Source: Streptomyces sp. JJ66
GTDB taxonomy: Bacteria > Actinomycetota > Actinomycetes > Streptomycetales > Streptomycetaceae
Direction of reading: 5' to 3'
Length of the DNA stretch: 64,000 bases
NCBI RefSeq assembly: GCF_019303495.1
Contig: NZ_JAEVFI010000015.1
Span: forward strand, 92,434-156,433
Below the pieces are notes generated by a model that worked only from the letters and a program-made list of their open reading frames with translations, ran no database searches and was not told the origin of the DNA. Made by a program: the position numbers and the translations under genes. Of the stretch, positions 43,269 to 51,883 are shown in pieces; the first letter of the stretch is position 1, and each line of letters starts with the position of its first letter.

Positions 43269-44264
43269 ATGACCGTGCAGACCACCGAGGGCGCGACCCC
43301 GGTCCCCAAGGAGCCGCCGCCCAGCGGCCCGGACTTCCGCCCCCCGGCGCCGGCCGCCCCCCACGGCAGACGGTCCCTGCCCACCGGCTGGCTGCCGTAC
43401 CTGCTGATCGCCCCCGCCGTGTTCGCGCTGGCGGTGTTCCTGGGCTATCCGCTGGTCCGCAACGTGCTGGTCTCCTTCCAGCAGCTCGGCCGGACCGAGA
43501 TGATCTCCCGGGCCACCGTGTGGACCGGCTTCGACAACTACCTCGAACTCCTCCGCGACGACGCCTTCTGGGCCGTCGTCGTGCGCACCTTCGTCTTCAT
43601 GGCGGTCAACGTCGCACTGATCATGGTGTGCGGCACCCTCATCGGGCTGCTGCTGAACCGGCTCGGCAAGAAGATGCGGCTGGTGCTCTCGCTGTCCCTG
43701 GTGATGGCCTGGGCCATGCCGATCGTCGCCTCCGCGACCGTCTTCCGCTGGCTGTTCGACACCCAGTTCGGCGTCATGAACTGGGTGATGCGCAGCCTCG
43801 GCTTCGCCGGGTACGAGCAGCACAACTGGTTCGAGACCGGCTTCTCGACGCTGGCCATCGTCACGCTGCTCGTCGTCTGGGCGTCCATCCCGTTCGTCGC
43901 GCTGAACATGTACGCCGGTCTGACGATGATCAGCGGAGAGCTGTACGAGGCCGCGCGCATGGACGGCGCCTCGAACTGGCGGATCTTCCGCTCGGTGGTC
44001 TTCCCGCTGCTCAAGCCGTTCTTCCTGATCACCACGTTCCTGGAGATCATCTGGGTCTTCAAGGCGTTCGCGCAGATCTACGCCCTCAACCAGGGCGGCC
44101 CGAACCGCGCATCCGAGACGCTGCCGGTCTTCGCCTACGTCGAGGGCATGAGCCAGATGCAGTTCGGCATCGCGGCCGCCGCGTCCGTGCTGACGATCCT
44201 CGCCTTGCTGATCGCGATGTCGTTCTACTTCCGCCTGATCCTCAAGCAGGAGGACGAGCAGTGA
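43269..44264 (+). CDS. dasB: DasB, ABC sugar permease
   Basis: 331 residues, six membrane helices (LPYLLIAPAVFALAVFLGYPL ... SVLTILALLIAMSFYF). The EAA loop that contacts the ATPase is ELYEAARMDGASNWRIFRSVVFPLLKP. The partner ATPase is not in the window; DasBC-type permeases use the shared ATPase MsiK encoded elsewhere, as known for Streptomyces. ATG at 43269 with GAGGAAGA upstream. Confidence 0.92.
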   Translation: MTVQTTEGATPVPKEPPPSGPDFRPPAPAAPHGRRSLPTGWLPYLLIAPAVFALAVFLGYPLVRNVLVSFQQLGRTEMISRATVWTGFDNYLELLRDDAFWAVVVRTFVFMAVNVALIMVCGTLIGLLLNRLGKKMRLVLSLSLVMAWAMPIVASATVFRWLFDTQFGVMNWVMRSLGFAGYEQHNWFETGFSTLAIVTLLVVWASIPFVALNMYAGLTMISGELYEAARMDGASNWRIFRSVVFPLLKPFFLITTFLEIIWVFKAFAQIYALNQGGPNRASETLPVFAYVEGMSQMQFGIAAAASVLTILALLIAMSFYFRLILKQEDEQ

Positions 44265-45181
44265 GCAACACCACCCTGGCCGGACCGGCCGGCGCGCCGA
44301 ACGCCGTCGCACCCCGCCCCCCGCGCGCCCCCGACCGTGCCGCGAGCCGGGCCAGACGCCGCCGCACGCTCGGGCGGATCTGGCCGAACGTCCTCGCCCT
44401 CGCGCTCGTCGCGTTCTTCGTCTTCCCCGTCTACTGGATGTTCTCCACGTCCTTCAAACCGGCGGCCGAGGTCCTGACCAAGACGCCCACCTTCCTCTTC
44501 ACGCCCACCTTCGAGCACTACGGCACAGCCACCGAGGTCGAGCTGTTCTGGACGTTCGTGCGCAACAGCGTGACCGCCACCGTGGGCGCGGTGCTCATCG
44601 CGCTCGCGGTGGCCCTCGCGGCGAGCTTCGCCATCGTCCGGATGAAGTTCAAGGGCCGCAAGGGGCTCGTGCTCGCGGTGATGATGGCCCAGCTCGCGCC
44701 CTGGGAAGTCATGGTCATCGTGATGTACCTGATCGCCCGGGACGCGCAGGTGCTCAACAGCATCGGCTTTTTGACCCTCATCTACTTCGTCATGGTCCTG
44801 CCCTTCACCATCTGGACACTGCGAGGCTTCATCGCCGCCGTGCCCAAGGAACTGGAGGAGGCGGCCATGATCGACGGCTGCACCCGCACCCAGGCGTTCT
44901 TCCGGGTGATCTTCCCGCTGCTCGCGCCGGGCCTGATGTCCACCTCGCTGTTCGGGTTCATCACCGCGTGGAACGAGTTCGCCATGGTGCTGGTCCTCAA
45001 CAAGGAGCCCGAGGCGTACACGCTCCCGCTGTGGCTGACCCAGTTCCAGTCCGCCTTCGGCAACGACTGGGGCGCCACCATGGCCGCCTCCTCGCTCTTC
45101 GCGATCCCCGTCCTGCTGCTGTTCCTCTTCCTCCAGCGTCGTGCCGTCGGCGGCCTCAGCGCCGGCGCGGTGAAGGGATGA
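44261..45181 (+). CDS. dasC: DasC, ABC sugar permease
   Basis: 306 residues with six membrane helices (NVLALALVAFFVFPVYWMFS first). EAA loop: ELEEAAMIDGCTRTQAFFRVIFPLLAP. It pairs with DasB. GTG start (44261-44263) overlaps the dasB stop (TGA 44262-44264) by two bases, so the genes are translationally coupled. Confidence 0.92.
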   Translation: MSNTTLAGPAGAPNAVAPRPPRAPDRAASRARRRRTLGRIWPNVLALALVAFFVFPVYWMFSTSFKPAAEVLTKTPTFLFTPTFEHYGTATEVELFWTFVRNSVTATVGAVLIALAVALAASFAIVRMKFKGRKGLVLAVMMAQLAPWEVMVIVMYLIARDAQVLNSIGFLTLIYFVMVLPFTIWTLRGFIAAVPKELEEAAMIDGCTRTQAFFRVIFPLLAPGLMSTSLFGFITAWNEFAMVLVLNKEPEAYTLPLWLTQFQSAFGNDWGATMAASSLFAIPVLLLFLFLQRRAVGGLSAGAVKG

Positions 45182-45189
45182 CGTAACCG

Positions 45190-46731
45190 ATGACCACGCT
45201 CGCGCACGAGTCCGGCACGCTGGTGCGGGACGCCCTGGCCGTGCTCCAGCCCGGCTTCACCGGCACCGCCGCCCCCGCGTGGCTGCTGCGCCAGCTCGAC
45301 CAGGGGCTGACGTCCGTCGGCCTGTTCGGGCGCAACATCGCCTCCGCTGACCAGCTCGCCGCGCTCACCGCAGAACTGCGCGTGGTACGGCCCGGCGTGC
45401 TGGTCGCCGTCGATGAGGAGGGCGGCGACGTCACCCGGCTGGAGGCGCGCACCGGCTCCTCCTTCCCCGGCAACCTGGCGCTCGGCACCATCGACGACCC
45501 CACGCTCACCCGCGCCGTCGCCCGCGAGCTGGGCCGGCGGCTGGCCGCGTGCGGCGTCAACCTCAACTGGGCGCCGTCCGCCGACGTCAACTCCAACCCG
45601 GCCAACCCCGTGATCGGGGTGCGCTCCTTCGGCCCCGAACCCGAGCGCGTCGCCCGGCACACCGCCGCCTACGTCGAGGGCCTTCAGGCCGCCGGGGTGG
45701 CCGCCTGCACCAAGCACTTCCCCGGGCACGGCGACACCTGCGTTGACTCCCACCACGCGCTGCCGCGCATCGACGTCGATCTCGACACCCTCGCCGCGCG
45801 CGAACTCGTCCCGTTCCGCGCGGCGGTCGCGGCCGGGAGCAAGGTCGTCATGAGCGCGCACATCCTGCTGCCCGCGCTCGACGCGAAGCTGCCTGCCACG
45901 CTCAGCCCCGCCGCCCTCACCGGCCTGCTGCGGGCACCCGTCGCCGCGGGCGGGCTCGGCTTCGACGGGCTGATCGTCACCGACGCCGTGGAGATGAAGG
46001 CCATCGCGCAGACCCACGGCATCGAGCGCGGCGCGGTGCTGGGCATCGCGGCCGGGGCGGACGCCGTGTGCGTCGGCGGCGGCCTCGCGGACGAGGACAC
46101 CGTGCTGCGGCTGCGCGACGCGCTGGTACGGGCGGTGCGCGACGGCGAGCTGTCCGCCGAGCGGCTGGGCGACGCCGCCGAGCGGGTCCGCGCGCTGGCC
46201 CGCTGGACGGCTGAGCAGGCCGACGCGGTGCGCGGCGCCCCGGGAGACGAGGGCGTCGGCCTGGCCGCCGCCCGCCGCGCCCTGCGCGTCACCCCGGCCG
46301 ACGGGTCCTACCAGCCGCCTGCCACGCCGCCGTACGTGGCCGCCCTCACCCCGGTGGCGAACATCGCCGTCGGCGACGAGACACCCTGGGGCGTGGGCGC
46401 CGAACTGGCCCGCCTGCTGCCCGGCACCACCACCGGCTCCTTTGGCCGCACCGACGCCGAGACGGACGGCGCCGCCGCCCTGAGCGCGCGGGTGCTCGCC
46501 GAGGCGGGGGACCGTAGGATCGTCGCCGTGGTCCGCGACGTGCACCGGCACCCGTGGATGGCCGCCGCGCTGGACGCCCTGCTCGCCGCCCGCCCGGACA
46601 CCGTGGTGGTGGAGATGGGGCTGCCGCAGGCGCCGCCCGCCGGGTCGCCGCACATCGCGACCCACGGTGCCGCACGCGTCTGCGGCCGAGCCGCGGCCGA
46701 AGTCATCGCCGGCCGGCGTACCGACGGCTGA
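45190..46731 (+). CDS. dasD: GH3 beta-N-acetylhexosaminidase
   Basis: 513 residues. Motifs of the NagZ branch of glycoside hydrolase family 3: CTKHFPGHGDTCVDSHHALPRID holds the catalytic His/Asp loop and LIVTDAVEMKAIAQTHG the Asp nucleophile. There is no signal peptide, so it cleaves imported chito-oligosaccharides in the cytoplasm. It starts 8 bases after dasC, so it is part of the das operon. The equivalent gene in S. coelicolor follows dasC too, as I recall. A C-terminal domain of about 150 residues has no clear catalytic motif. Confidence 0.87.
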   Translation: MTTLAHESGTLVRDALAVLQPGFTGTAAPAWLLRQLDQGLTSVGLFGRNIASADQLAALTAELRVVRPGVLVAVDEEGGDVTRLEARTGSSFPGNLALGTIDDPTLTRAVARELGRRLAACGVNLNWAPSADVNSNPANPVIGVRSFGPEPERVARHTAAYVEGLQAAGVAACTKHFPGHGDTCVDSHHALPRIDVDLDTLAARELVPFRAAVAAGSKVVMSAHILLPALDAKLPATLSPAALTGLLRAPVAAGGLGFDGLIVTDAVEMKAIAQTHGIERGAVLGIAAGADAVCVGGGLADEDTVLRLRDALVRAVRDGELSAERLGDAAERVRALARWTAEQADAVRGAPGDEGVGLAAARRALRVTPADGSYQPPATPPYVAALTPVANIAVGDETPWGVGAELARLLPGTTTGSFGRTDAETDGAAALSARVLAEAGDRRIVAVVRDVHRHPWMAAALDALLAARPDTVVVEMGLPQAPPAGSPHIATHGAARVCGRAAAEVIAGRRTDG

Positions 46732-46770
46732 GCGCAGCCCTAGCACACCCGTATCCTGGAGGCCCCCAGC

Positions 46771-47820
46771 ATGACCGCCCCGACCGGTCAGATCATGTCC
46801 GGCGAGATGGCTGAACAGCCCGCCGTCTGGCGCCGCATCCTCGCCGAGGGTGCGCCGCGCATCCGTGAGGTCGCCGAGCAGATCGCCGCGCGGCAGCCGC
46901 GCTTCGTCCTGCTCACCGCGCGCGGCACCTCCGACAACGCGGCGCTGTACGCCAAGTACCTGATCGAGGTGCTGCTGGGCAAGCCGTGTGGCCTGACGTC
47001 GATGTCCACGACGACGGCCTACCACGCGCGGCAGGACCTGACCGACTGCCTGGTCATCACCGTCAGCCAGTCCGGCGGCTCCCCGGACCTGGTCGCCTCC
47101 ACCCAGGCGGCGCGCGAGGCCGGTGCCCTCACCCTCGCCGTCACCAACAACGCCGACTCGCCGCTCGCGGAGGTCAGCGAATACCACATCGACGTGCTGG
47201 CCGGGCCGGAGAAGGCGCTGCCCGCGACGAAGACCTACACCGCGGAGCTGCTCGCGCTGTACCTGTTCGTCGACGGACTGCGCGGCGGCAACGGCGCCGA
47301 CGAGGCGAAGGCGCTGCCGGAGCTGGCCGAGCAGATCCTCGCCCGGTCCGGTGAGGTGCGCGCGCTGGCGGGCCGCTACCGGTTCGCCGAGCGCATGGTG
47401 CTGACCTCGCGCGGCTACGGCTATCCGACGGCCAAGGAAGCCGCGCTCAAGCTCATGGAGACGAGTTACATTCCAGCGCTGTCCTACTCGGGCGCGGACC
47501 TGCTGCACGGGCCGCTGGCCATGGTGGACAACGTCTCGCCGGTCATCGCCATCGTCACCGCGGGCAAGGGCGGCGAGGCGCTACAGCCGGTGCTGGACCG
47601 GCTGCGCGACCGGGGCGCGGACCTGGTCGTCATCGGCCCGCGCGCGCAGGTCGAGGCGGCGTCGGCCGGGTTCGTGCTGCCCGTCGACGGGCTCGCGGAG
47701 GAACTGCAGCCGATCCTGGAGATCATCCCGCTGCAGCTGCTGGCCTACGAGGTGACGATCGCCCGTGGCCAGAACCCCGACGCGCCCCGGGCGCTGGCCA
47801 AGGTGACCGAGACCCGCTAG
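46771..47820 (+). CDS. SIS-domain GlmS-like isomerase/deaminase
   Basis: 349 residues with two SIS domains: LLTARGTSDNAALYAKYLIE and VITVSQSGGSPDLVAS in the first, TSRGYGYPTAKEAALKLMETSYIPAL in the second. It resembles the isomerase half of GlmS without the glutamine amidotransferase, like AgaS or GlcN-6-P deaminase types. The operon context suggests amino-sugar phosphate metabolism downstream of chitobiose uptake. Start ATG at 46771 with CTGGAGG. The gap from the GH3 stop is 39 bases. Confidence 0.85.
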   Translation: MTAPTGQIMSGEMAEQPAVWRRILAEGAPRIREVAEQIAARQPRFVLLTARGTSDNAALYAKYLIEVLLGKPCGLTSMSTTTAYHARQDLTDCLVITVSQSGGSPDLVASTQAAREAGALTLAVTNNADSPLAEVSEYHIDVLAGPEKALPATKTYTAELLALYLFVDGLRGGNGADEAKALPELAEQILARSGEVRALAGRYRFAERMVLTSRGYGYPTAKEAALKLMETSYIPALSYSGADLLHGPLAMVDNVSPVIAIVTAGKGGEALQPVLDRLRDRGADLVVIGPRAQVEAASAGFVLPVDGLAEELQPILEIIPLQLLAYEVTIARGQNPDAPRALAKVTETR

Positions 47821-47849
47821 TGCCGTGTCCGTCATGGAGGTACGCCGGC

Positions 47850-47878
47850 TTCCGTCCTCCCCGCACAGGAGGGCGGAA
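47850..47878 (+). terminator. Terminator of the das operon
   Basis: TTCCGTCCTCC (47850-47860) and GGAGGGCGGAA (47868-47878) form an 11-base stem with one G-T pair and a 7-base loop, 30 bases after the SIS gene. Confidence 0.65.
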
Positions 47879-48054
47879 TGCGAGATCCCGGGCGCTTGCC
47901 GCCTCGGCGGCGCCGGGGTCTCCGCCTCGCTCCGGGCTGCGGTGCCGGGTGGGCTGAGGGTCCCGCCCAGGCGCCGCGGCCCGTAGTGTGTCCCGTGCGT
48001 CCGGGCCCTGACCAGGCCGGTGAGCCCGCGCCCGCCCCGGGATACGCTCACGGC

Positions 48055-49542
48055 GTGCCCTCCATGAACGACCTCGTACGCCAGCACACCGCCCTCGGCG
48101 AGGCAGACCTCGACTGGCTGCACCTGCTGGTCTCCGAATGGCAGCTGCTGTCGGACCTCTCCTTCGCCGACCTGGTGCTGTGGGTGCCCACGCGGGACGG
48201 CACGCGGTACGTCTCCGTCGCCCAGATGCGCCCGAACACCGGCCCGACGTCCTACCAGGACGACATGGTGGGCCACCTCGTGCCGCGCGGGCGCCGCCCG
48301 CTGCTGGACTCCGCGCTGGACGAGGGCCGCATCGTCCGCGAGGGCGACCCGGAGTGGCGCGAGGAGGTGCCGGTGCGCGTCGAGTCGATTCCGGTGTGGC
48401 GGGAGGGCCGGGTCCTGGGCGTCATCGCGCGCAACACCAACCTGCTGACCGTCCGCACGCCGAGCCGGCTGGAGCTGACGTACCTCCAGAGCGCGTCGGA
48501 CCTGGCGCAGATGATCGCCGCGGGCGCGTTCCCCTTCCCCGGGCAGCAGGGCGACATGGACGTCTCCCCGCGCGTCGGCGACGGGCTGATCCGGCTGGAC
48601 GCCGAGGGACATGTGCAGTACGCCAGCCCCAACGCCCTGTCCGCCTACCACCGCCTGGGCCTGGCCGCTGACCTGGTCGGCCTGCACCTGGGGCAGACGA
48701 CGGCCGACCTGGCGCCGGCCCGCGGCGCGGTGGACGAGTCGCTGGTGAAACTGGCCAGCGGGTGGGCGCCGCGCGAGGCGGAGATCGAGGGCGACGCGTG
48801 TGTGGTGCAACTGCGCGCCATCCCGCTCAAGCCCAAAGGTACGCGCATCGGCTCGCTCGTCCTGCTGCGTGACGTCACCGAAGTGCGCCGCCGGGAGCGG
48901 GAACTGATCACCAAGGACGCCACCATCCGGGAGATCCACCACCGGGTGAAGAACAACTTGCAGACGGTCGCGGCGCTGCTGCGGCTCCAGGCCCGGCGCA
49001 TCGGCGCGAGCGGTGACAACCGGGCGCGCGAGGCGCTGGAGGAGGCGGTGCGCCGGGTCGGCTCGATCGCGATCGTGCACGAGACGCTCTCCCAGAACCT
49101 GGACGAGCGGGTGGACTTCGACGAGATCGCCGATCGGGTGCTGGCGATGGTCGCCGAGATCGCGCCCGGCAAGGTGACCGGCCGCCGCACCGGCCGCTTC
49201 GGCATCCTGCCCGCCGAGGTGGCCACTCCGCTGTCGATGGTGCTGACCGAGGTGCTGCAAAACGCGCTGGAGCACGGGTACGGGCCGGGGGAGCACGGTG
49301 CGCTGGAAGTCGGCGCGGTGCGCGGACCGGATGGGGGCGAGCCACGCCTGCTGGTCACCGTCCAGGACGACGGGCGCGGGCTGCCCGAGGGCTTCGACGT
49401 GCGCACCTCCGGCAACCTGGGATTGCAGATCGTGCGCACGCTGGTGGAAGGCGAGTTGGGGGGCACGTTCGACATGGTGCCGGCGGGGGAGCGGGGCACC
49501 CGGGTGCTGTTCGACCTGCCGGTACCGGGGGAGAAGCGGTAA
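48055..49542 (+). CDS. PdtaS-like sensor histidine kinase
   Basis: 495 residues. Residues 1-160 form a GAF-type sensor (SFADLVLWVPTRDGTRYVSVAQMRP). Residues 175-280 resemble a PAS domain (GLIRLDAEGHVQYASPNALSAYH). The HisKA_2 region carries the phospho-accepting His (IREIHHRVKNNLQTVAALLRLQARR). The ATP lid is TEVLQNALEHGYG and VQDDGRGLPEGFD. Mycobacterial PdtaS signals to an antiterminator, PdtaR; no cognate regulator is in the window. The gene adjoins a whiB1-type gene in mycobacteria too. GTG at 48055; ATG at 48064 is an alternative. Confidence 0.9.
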   Translation: MPSMNDLVRQHTALGEADLDWLHLLVSEWQLLSDLSFADLVLWVPTRDGTRYVSVAQMRPNTGPTSYQDDMVGHLVPRGRRPLLDSALDEGRIVREGDPEWREEVPVRVESIPVWREGRVLGVIARNTNLLTVRTPSRLELTYLQSASDLAQMIAAGAFPFPGQQGDMDVSPRVGDGLIRLDAEGHVQYASPNALSAYHRLGLAADLVGLHLGQTTADLAPARGAVDESLVKLASGWAPREAEIEGDACVVQLRAIPLKPKGTRIGSLVLLRDVTEVRRRERELITKDATIREIHHRVKNNLQTVAALLRLQARRIGASGDNRAREALEEAVRRVGSIAIVHETLSQNLDERVDFDEIADRVLAMVAEIAPGKVTGRRTGRFGILPAEVATPLSMVLTEVLQNALEHGYGPGEHGALEVGAVRGPDGGEPRLLVTVQDDGRGLPEGFDVRTSGNLGLQIVRTLVEGELGGTFDMVPAGERGTRVLFDLPVPGEKR

Positions 49543-49684
49543 CCCGTTCCCGGCGCGGGCAGGCTCGCCTGGCCAGTGGGTCCCGGTGCGCGGGGGGCGG
49601 ACGGGTGGAGCCAGGGGCGCGCGGGCGCGCGCCGGGTGGCACGGGGGCGCCCGCACCGGGGCACGGTGTGGGTCCGGAATGCGT

Positions 49685-49730
49685 CGAGCCCCGCGCCGGT
49701 CCGGAGGAACTCCGGTCGGTACGGGGCTCG
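49685..49730. terminator. Terminator between kinase and wblE
   Basis: CGAGCCCCG (49685-49693) and CGGGGCTCG (49722-49730) form the outer stem; CCGGAG (49701-49706) and CTCCGG (49710-49715) an inner one. It lies between convergent genes and may serve both. Confidence 0.7.
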
Positions 49731-49811
49731 TGCGACGTGCTGCGTGCTAGCGGCGGTGGGTAACCGGCACTGCGTGCTGCGGCTCGGGGCAGCGGGCGGC
49801 CCGGGCGTGCG

Positions 49812-50069
49812 TCAGGCGGTGGCCTTACGCGCGCGGTTGCGGGCTGCGCGGCGCTTCATCGCGCGACGCTCGTCCTCGCTGAGGCCGCCCCAGACACCGG
49901 AGTCCTGGCCGGACTCCAGGGCCCACTGCAGGCACTGCTCCTGAACGGGGCAGCGACGGCAGACGGCCTTGGCTTCCTCGATCTGCAGCAGCGCAGGACC
50001 GGTGTTGCCGATGGGGAAGAAGAGCTCGGGGTCTTCCTCGCGGCAAACGGCGTTGTGACGCCAGTCCAT
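49812..50069 (-). CDS. wblE: WhiB1/WblE-family iron-sulfur regulator
   Basis: 85 residues. Cys9 (AVCREED) plus CRRCPVQEQC supply the four cysteine ligands; SGVWGGLSEDERR is the family turn; the tail is basic (RRAARNRARKATA). No AT-hook is present, unlike WhiB7. The protein resembles WhiB1, essential in mycobacteria, which binds the housekeeping sigma factor. ATG at 50069 with GGAGATGGAG upstream. The symbol follows the S. coelicolor homologue. Confidence 0.93.
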   Translation of the reverse strand: MDWRHNAVCREEDPELFFPIGNTGPALLQIEEAKAVCRRCPVQEQCLQWALESGQDSGVWGGLSEDERRAMKRRAARNRARKATA

Positions 50070-50385
50070 GGCTGCTCCATCTCCTACGCGGTGTACGTGG
50101 CTTGTGAATGTGAACGCTTTCACGAATCCTCCGGCAACGGAAGGGCCGACCAGCGGATGTGATGCGGGTCCCATATGTTGAGGGAGGGGATTCGGGCGGT
50201 TCCGGGAGCCCGCTGTGCAGCGGCTGTCCCGATCGCCAGGAAGAGACTCGCAAACCTCAGCGGTGGATACAACCCCTTCCGGCAATCTTTTTTTGATTCC
50301 TTGGTGTCGCTTGGCTCACAGCCGTACTTCTAGTGGGTGGATGCTGGTCTAAACGTTCGAGTGGAAGGACTTTCGACCCTTCTAC
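50070..50385 (-). other. wblE upstream region
   Basis: 316 bases with no gene. Near wblE is a palindrome GTGAA (50110-50114) / TTCAC (50119-50123), about 40 bases upstream of the start. Further up is an AT-rich run with seven Ts (50288-50294) flanked by CAATC and GATTC. I could not fix a -35/-10 pair. The distal end holds the terminator of the lipid kinase. Confidence 0.45.
50361..50385 (-). terminator. Terminator of the diacylglycerol-kinase gene
   Basis: GTGGAAGG (50361-50368) and CCTTCTAC (50378-50385) form an 8-base stem (one G-T pair). It starts directly after the kinase stop codon on the minus strand. Confidence 0.6.
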
Positions 50386-51354
50386 TTACACAATCACACG
50401 CAGTGCACGGCGAACGCCTGTGAAGCTGACGCTGTTGCGCAGCCCCAGGTGGTCACCGTCCATCTGAAACGGCAGCGGCACCTGCGAATGCAAGGTGAAG
50501 GCCACCACATCGTGCAGTGACACGACATGCTTGCCGCGTGGTCCGCGCTCCGGCGAGGACGTCAGCAGCTGGGTGCCGTAGCGGGTCACCGCTCCCGGCG
50601 AGAGCCGGGCGAGCCCCAGCACGTCGAGTGCCGTGTCGAACGACGCGGCCGGCGCCGCGTACACCGGTTTGTTGCCCAGAAACGTCCACGGTGAGGTGTT
50701 GCAGACTATGGACGCCACCAGCTCTTCGACTGGTTCCCCGCCCGGCTGTTCCAAAACGATGGTTCCGCGCCTGCGGTGTGGATCACCCAGCAACTGCCGG
50801 AGTACCTGGCGCATGTAGAGGGCGTGCGTGGAGCGTTTGCCGCGCTCGCGCTGCTGCTCCACACGCCCCACCACGCCCGCGTCGAAGCCGAAACCGGCAC
50901 AGAAGGTGAACCAGCGGCCCGGGACCTCGGCGTCCTCGGTGTCCGGGGTGCCGCCCGCGAAACCGAGACCGACGGTGCGGCTGTTCCCGGACTCCAGCGC
51001 GTTCAGCAAGGCGCCCGTCGCCTCCACGGCGTCATTCGGCAGGCCGAGCGCGCGGGCGAAGACGTTGGTGGAGCCGCCGGGCACGACGGCGAGACTCGGC
51101 AGGCCCTCCGGGTCCGGCCCATGGTGCAGCAGGCCGTTGGCCACCTCGTTGACTGTGCCGTCGCCGCCGAGCGCGATCACGAGTTCCACCTGGCCGTCTT
51201 CGGCGGCCTGCCGGGCGAGGTCCCGGGCGTGACCCCGGTGCGTGGTGCTGACGACGTCGAGCTTGAGATCGCTGGCCAGGGCGTGGGTCAGCACATCGCG
51301 GGTGCGCGCGCTGGTGCTGGTCGCCTTCGGGTTCACCACGAGGAGTGCGCGCAT
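50386..51354 (-). CDS. Diacylglycerol kinase-family lipid kinase
   Basis: 322 residues. MRALLVVNPKATSTSARTRDVL begins the DAGK catalytic fold; GGDGTVNEVANGLLHHG is the nucleotide loop; VPGGSTNVFARALGLP follows. FCAGFGFDAGVVGRVEQQRERGKR and MDGDHLG are conserved in the C-half. Such enzymes phosphorylate diacylglycerol or related lipids (sphingosine, undecaprenol-like). ATG at 51354 is chosen because similarity starts there. The gene precedes wblE on the same strand, with a terminator between. Confidence 0.88.
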   Translation of the reverse strand: MRALLVVNPKATSTSARTRDVLTHALASDLKLDVVSTTHRGHARDLARQAAEDGQVELVIALGGDGTVNEVANGLLHHGPDPEGLPSLAVVPGGSTNVFARALGLPNDAVEATGALLNALESGNSRTVGLGFAGGTPDTEDAEVPGRWFTFCAGFGFDAGVVGRVEQQRERGKRSTHALYMRQVLRQLLGDPHRRRGTIVLEQPGGEPVEELVASIVCNTSPWTFLGNKPVYAAPAASFDTALDVLGLARLSPGAVTRYGTQLLTSSPERGPRGKHVVSLHDVVAFTLHSQVPLPFQMDGDHLGLRNSVSFTGVRRALRVIV

Positions 51355-51447
51355 GCTGTGCAGGTTACCGACTCCCGGTAACGACCCCGCCCCCGAGCCG
51401 GGGGCAGCACCCCGGGGGAGAGCAGGAGGCACCGTTAGGCTGGCGGG

Positions 51448-51867
51448 GTGAGTGAAGTACGGGAGAGTGGGGAACGGCCGACGCGGGTGGGTGTGGCCGC
51501 CGGGCTGGTCGCGGCCGAAGGCGTCACCGTGGCGGGATTCGGCGTCAGCATGCTCGTGCTGACGGTCACCGGCTCACCGGACGGCCTCACGCAGGCGCTG
51601 ACCGGGGCCGTCACCGTGCTCGTGCTCGCCCTGCTGCCGCTGATCACCGCGCGCGGGCTGTGGCGGCTGCGCCGCTGGAGCCGGGGGCCCGCGATCTTCA
51701 CGCAACTGCTGGCGCTGCCCGTCGGCTGGCAGATGGCGTCCGGCACCGGCGCCTGGGTGCCGGGCGGGCTGGCCGTCGCTGCGGTCGCCATCGCGGTGCT
51801 GGTGTGCCTGTTCCACGCCAAGGCCGCCGCCGCGCTCGGGGTAGCGACGGGCCGCCGGGCCGCCTGA
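51448..51867 (+). CDS. Four-helix integral membrane protein
   Basis: 139 residues. Hydrophobic segments lie at about residues 17-40 (GLVAAEGVTVAGFGVSMLVL), 52-68, 82-98 (IFTQLLALPVGWQMASG) and 104-125 (VPGGLAVAAVAIAVLVCLF). No known domain. GTG start. It converges on sigH, 16 bases apart. This is conserved in the equivalent Streptomyces position as far as I recall; function unknown. Confidence 0.75.
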   Translation: MSEVRESGERPTRVGVAAGLVAAEGVTVAGFGVSMLVLTVTGSPDGLTQALTGAVTVLVLALLPLITARGLWRLRRWSRGPAIFTQLLALPVGWQMASGTGAWVPGGLAVAAVAIAVLVCLFHAKAAAALGVATGRRAA

Positions 51868-51883
51868 CGGTCGCGGCGCGCGC

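Noticed and set aside
44782-47508. Open minus-strand frame of about 900 codons across dasC, GH3 and SIS genes
   Set aside because: The opposite strand encodes three well-conserved genes. The frame is a by-product of GC bias.
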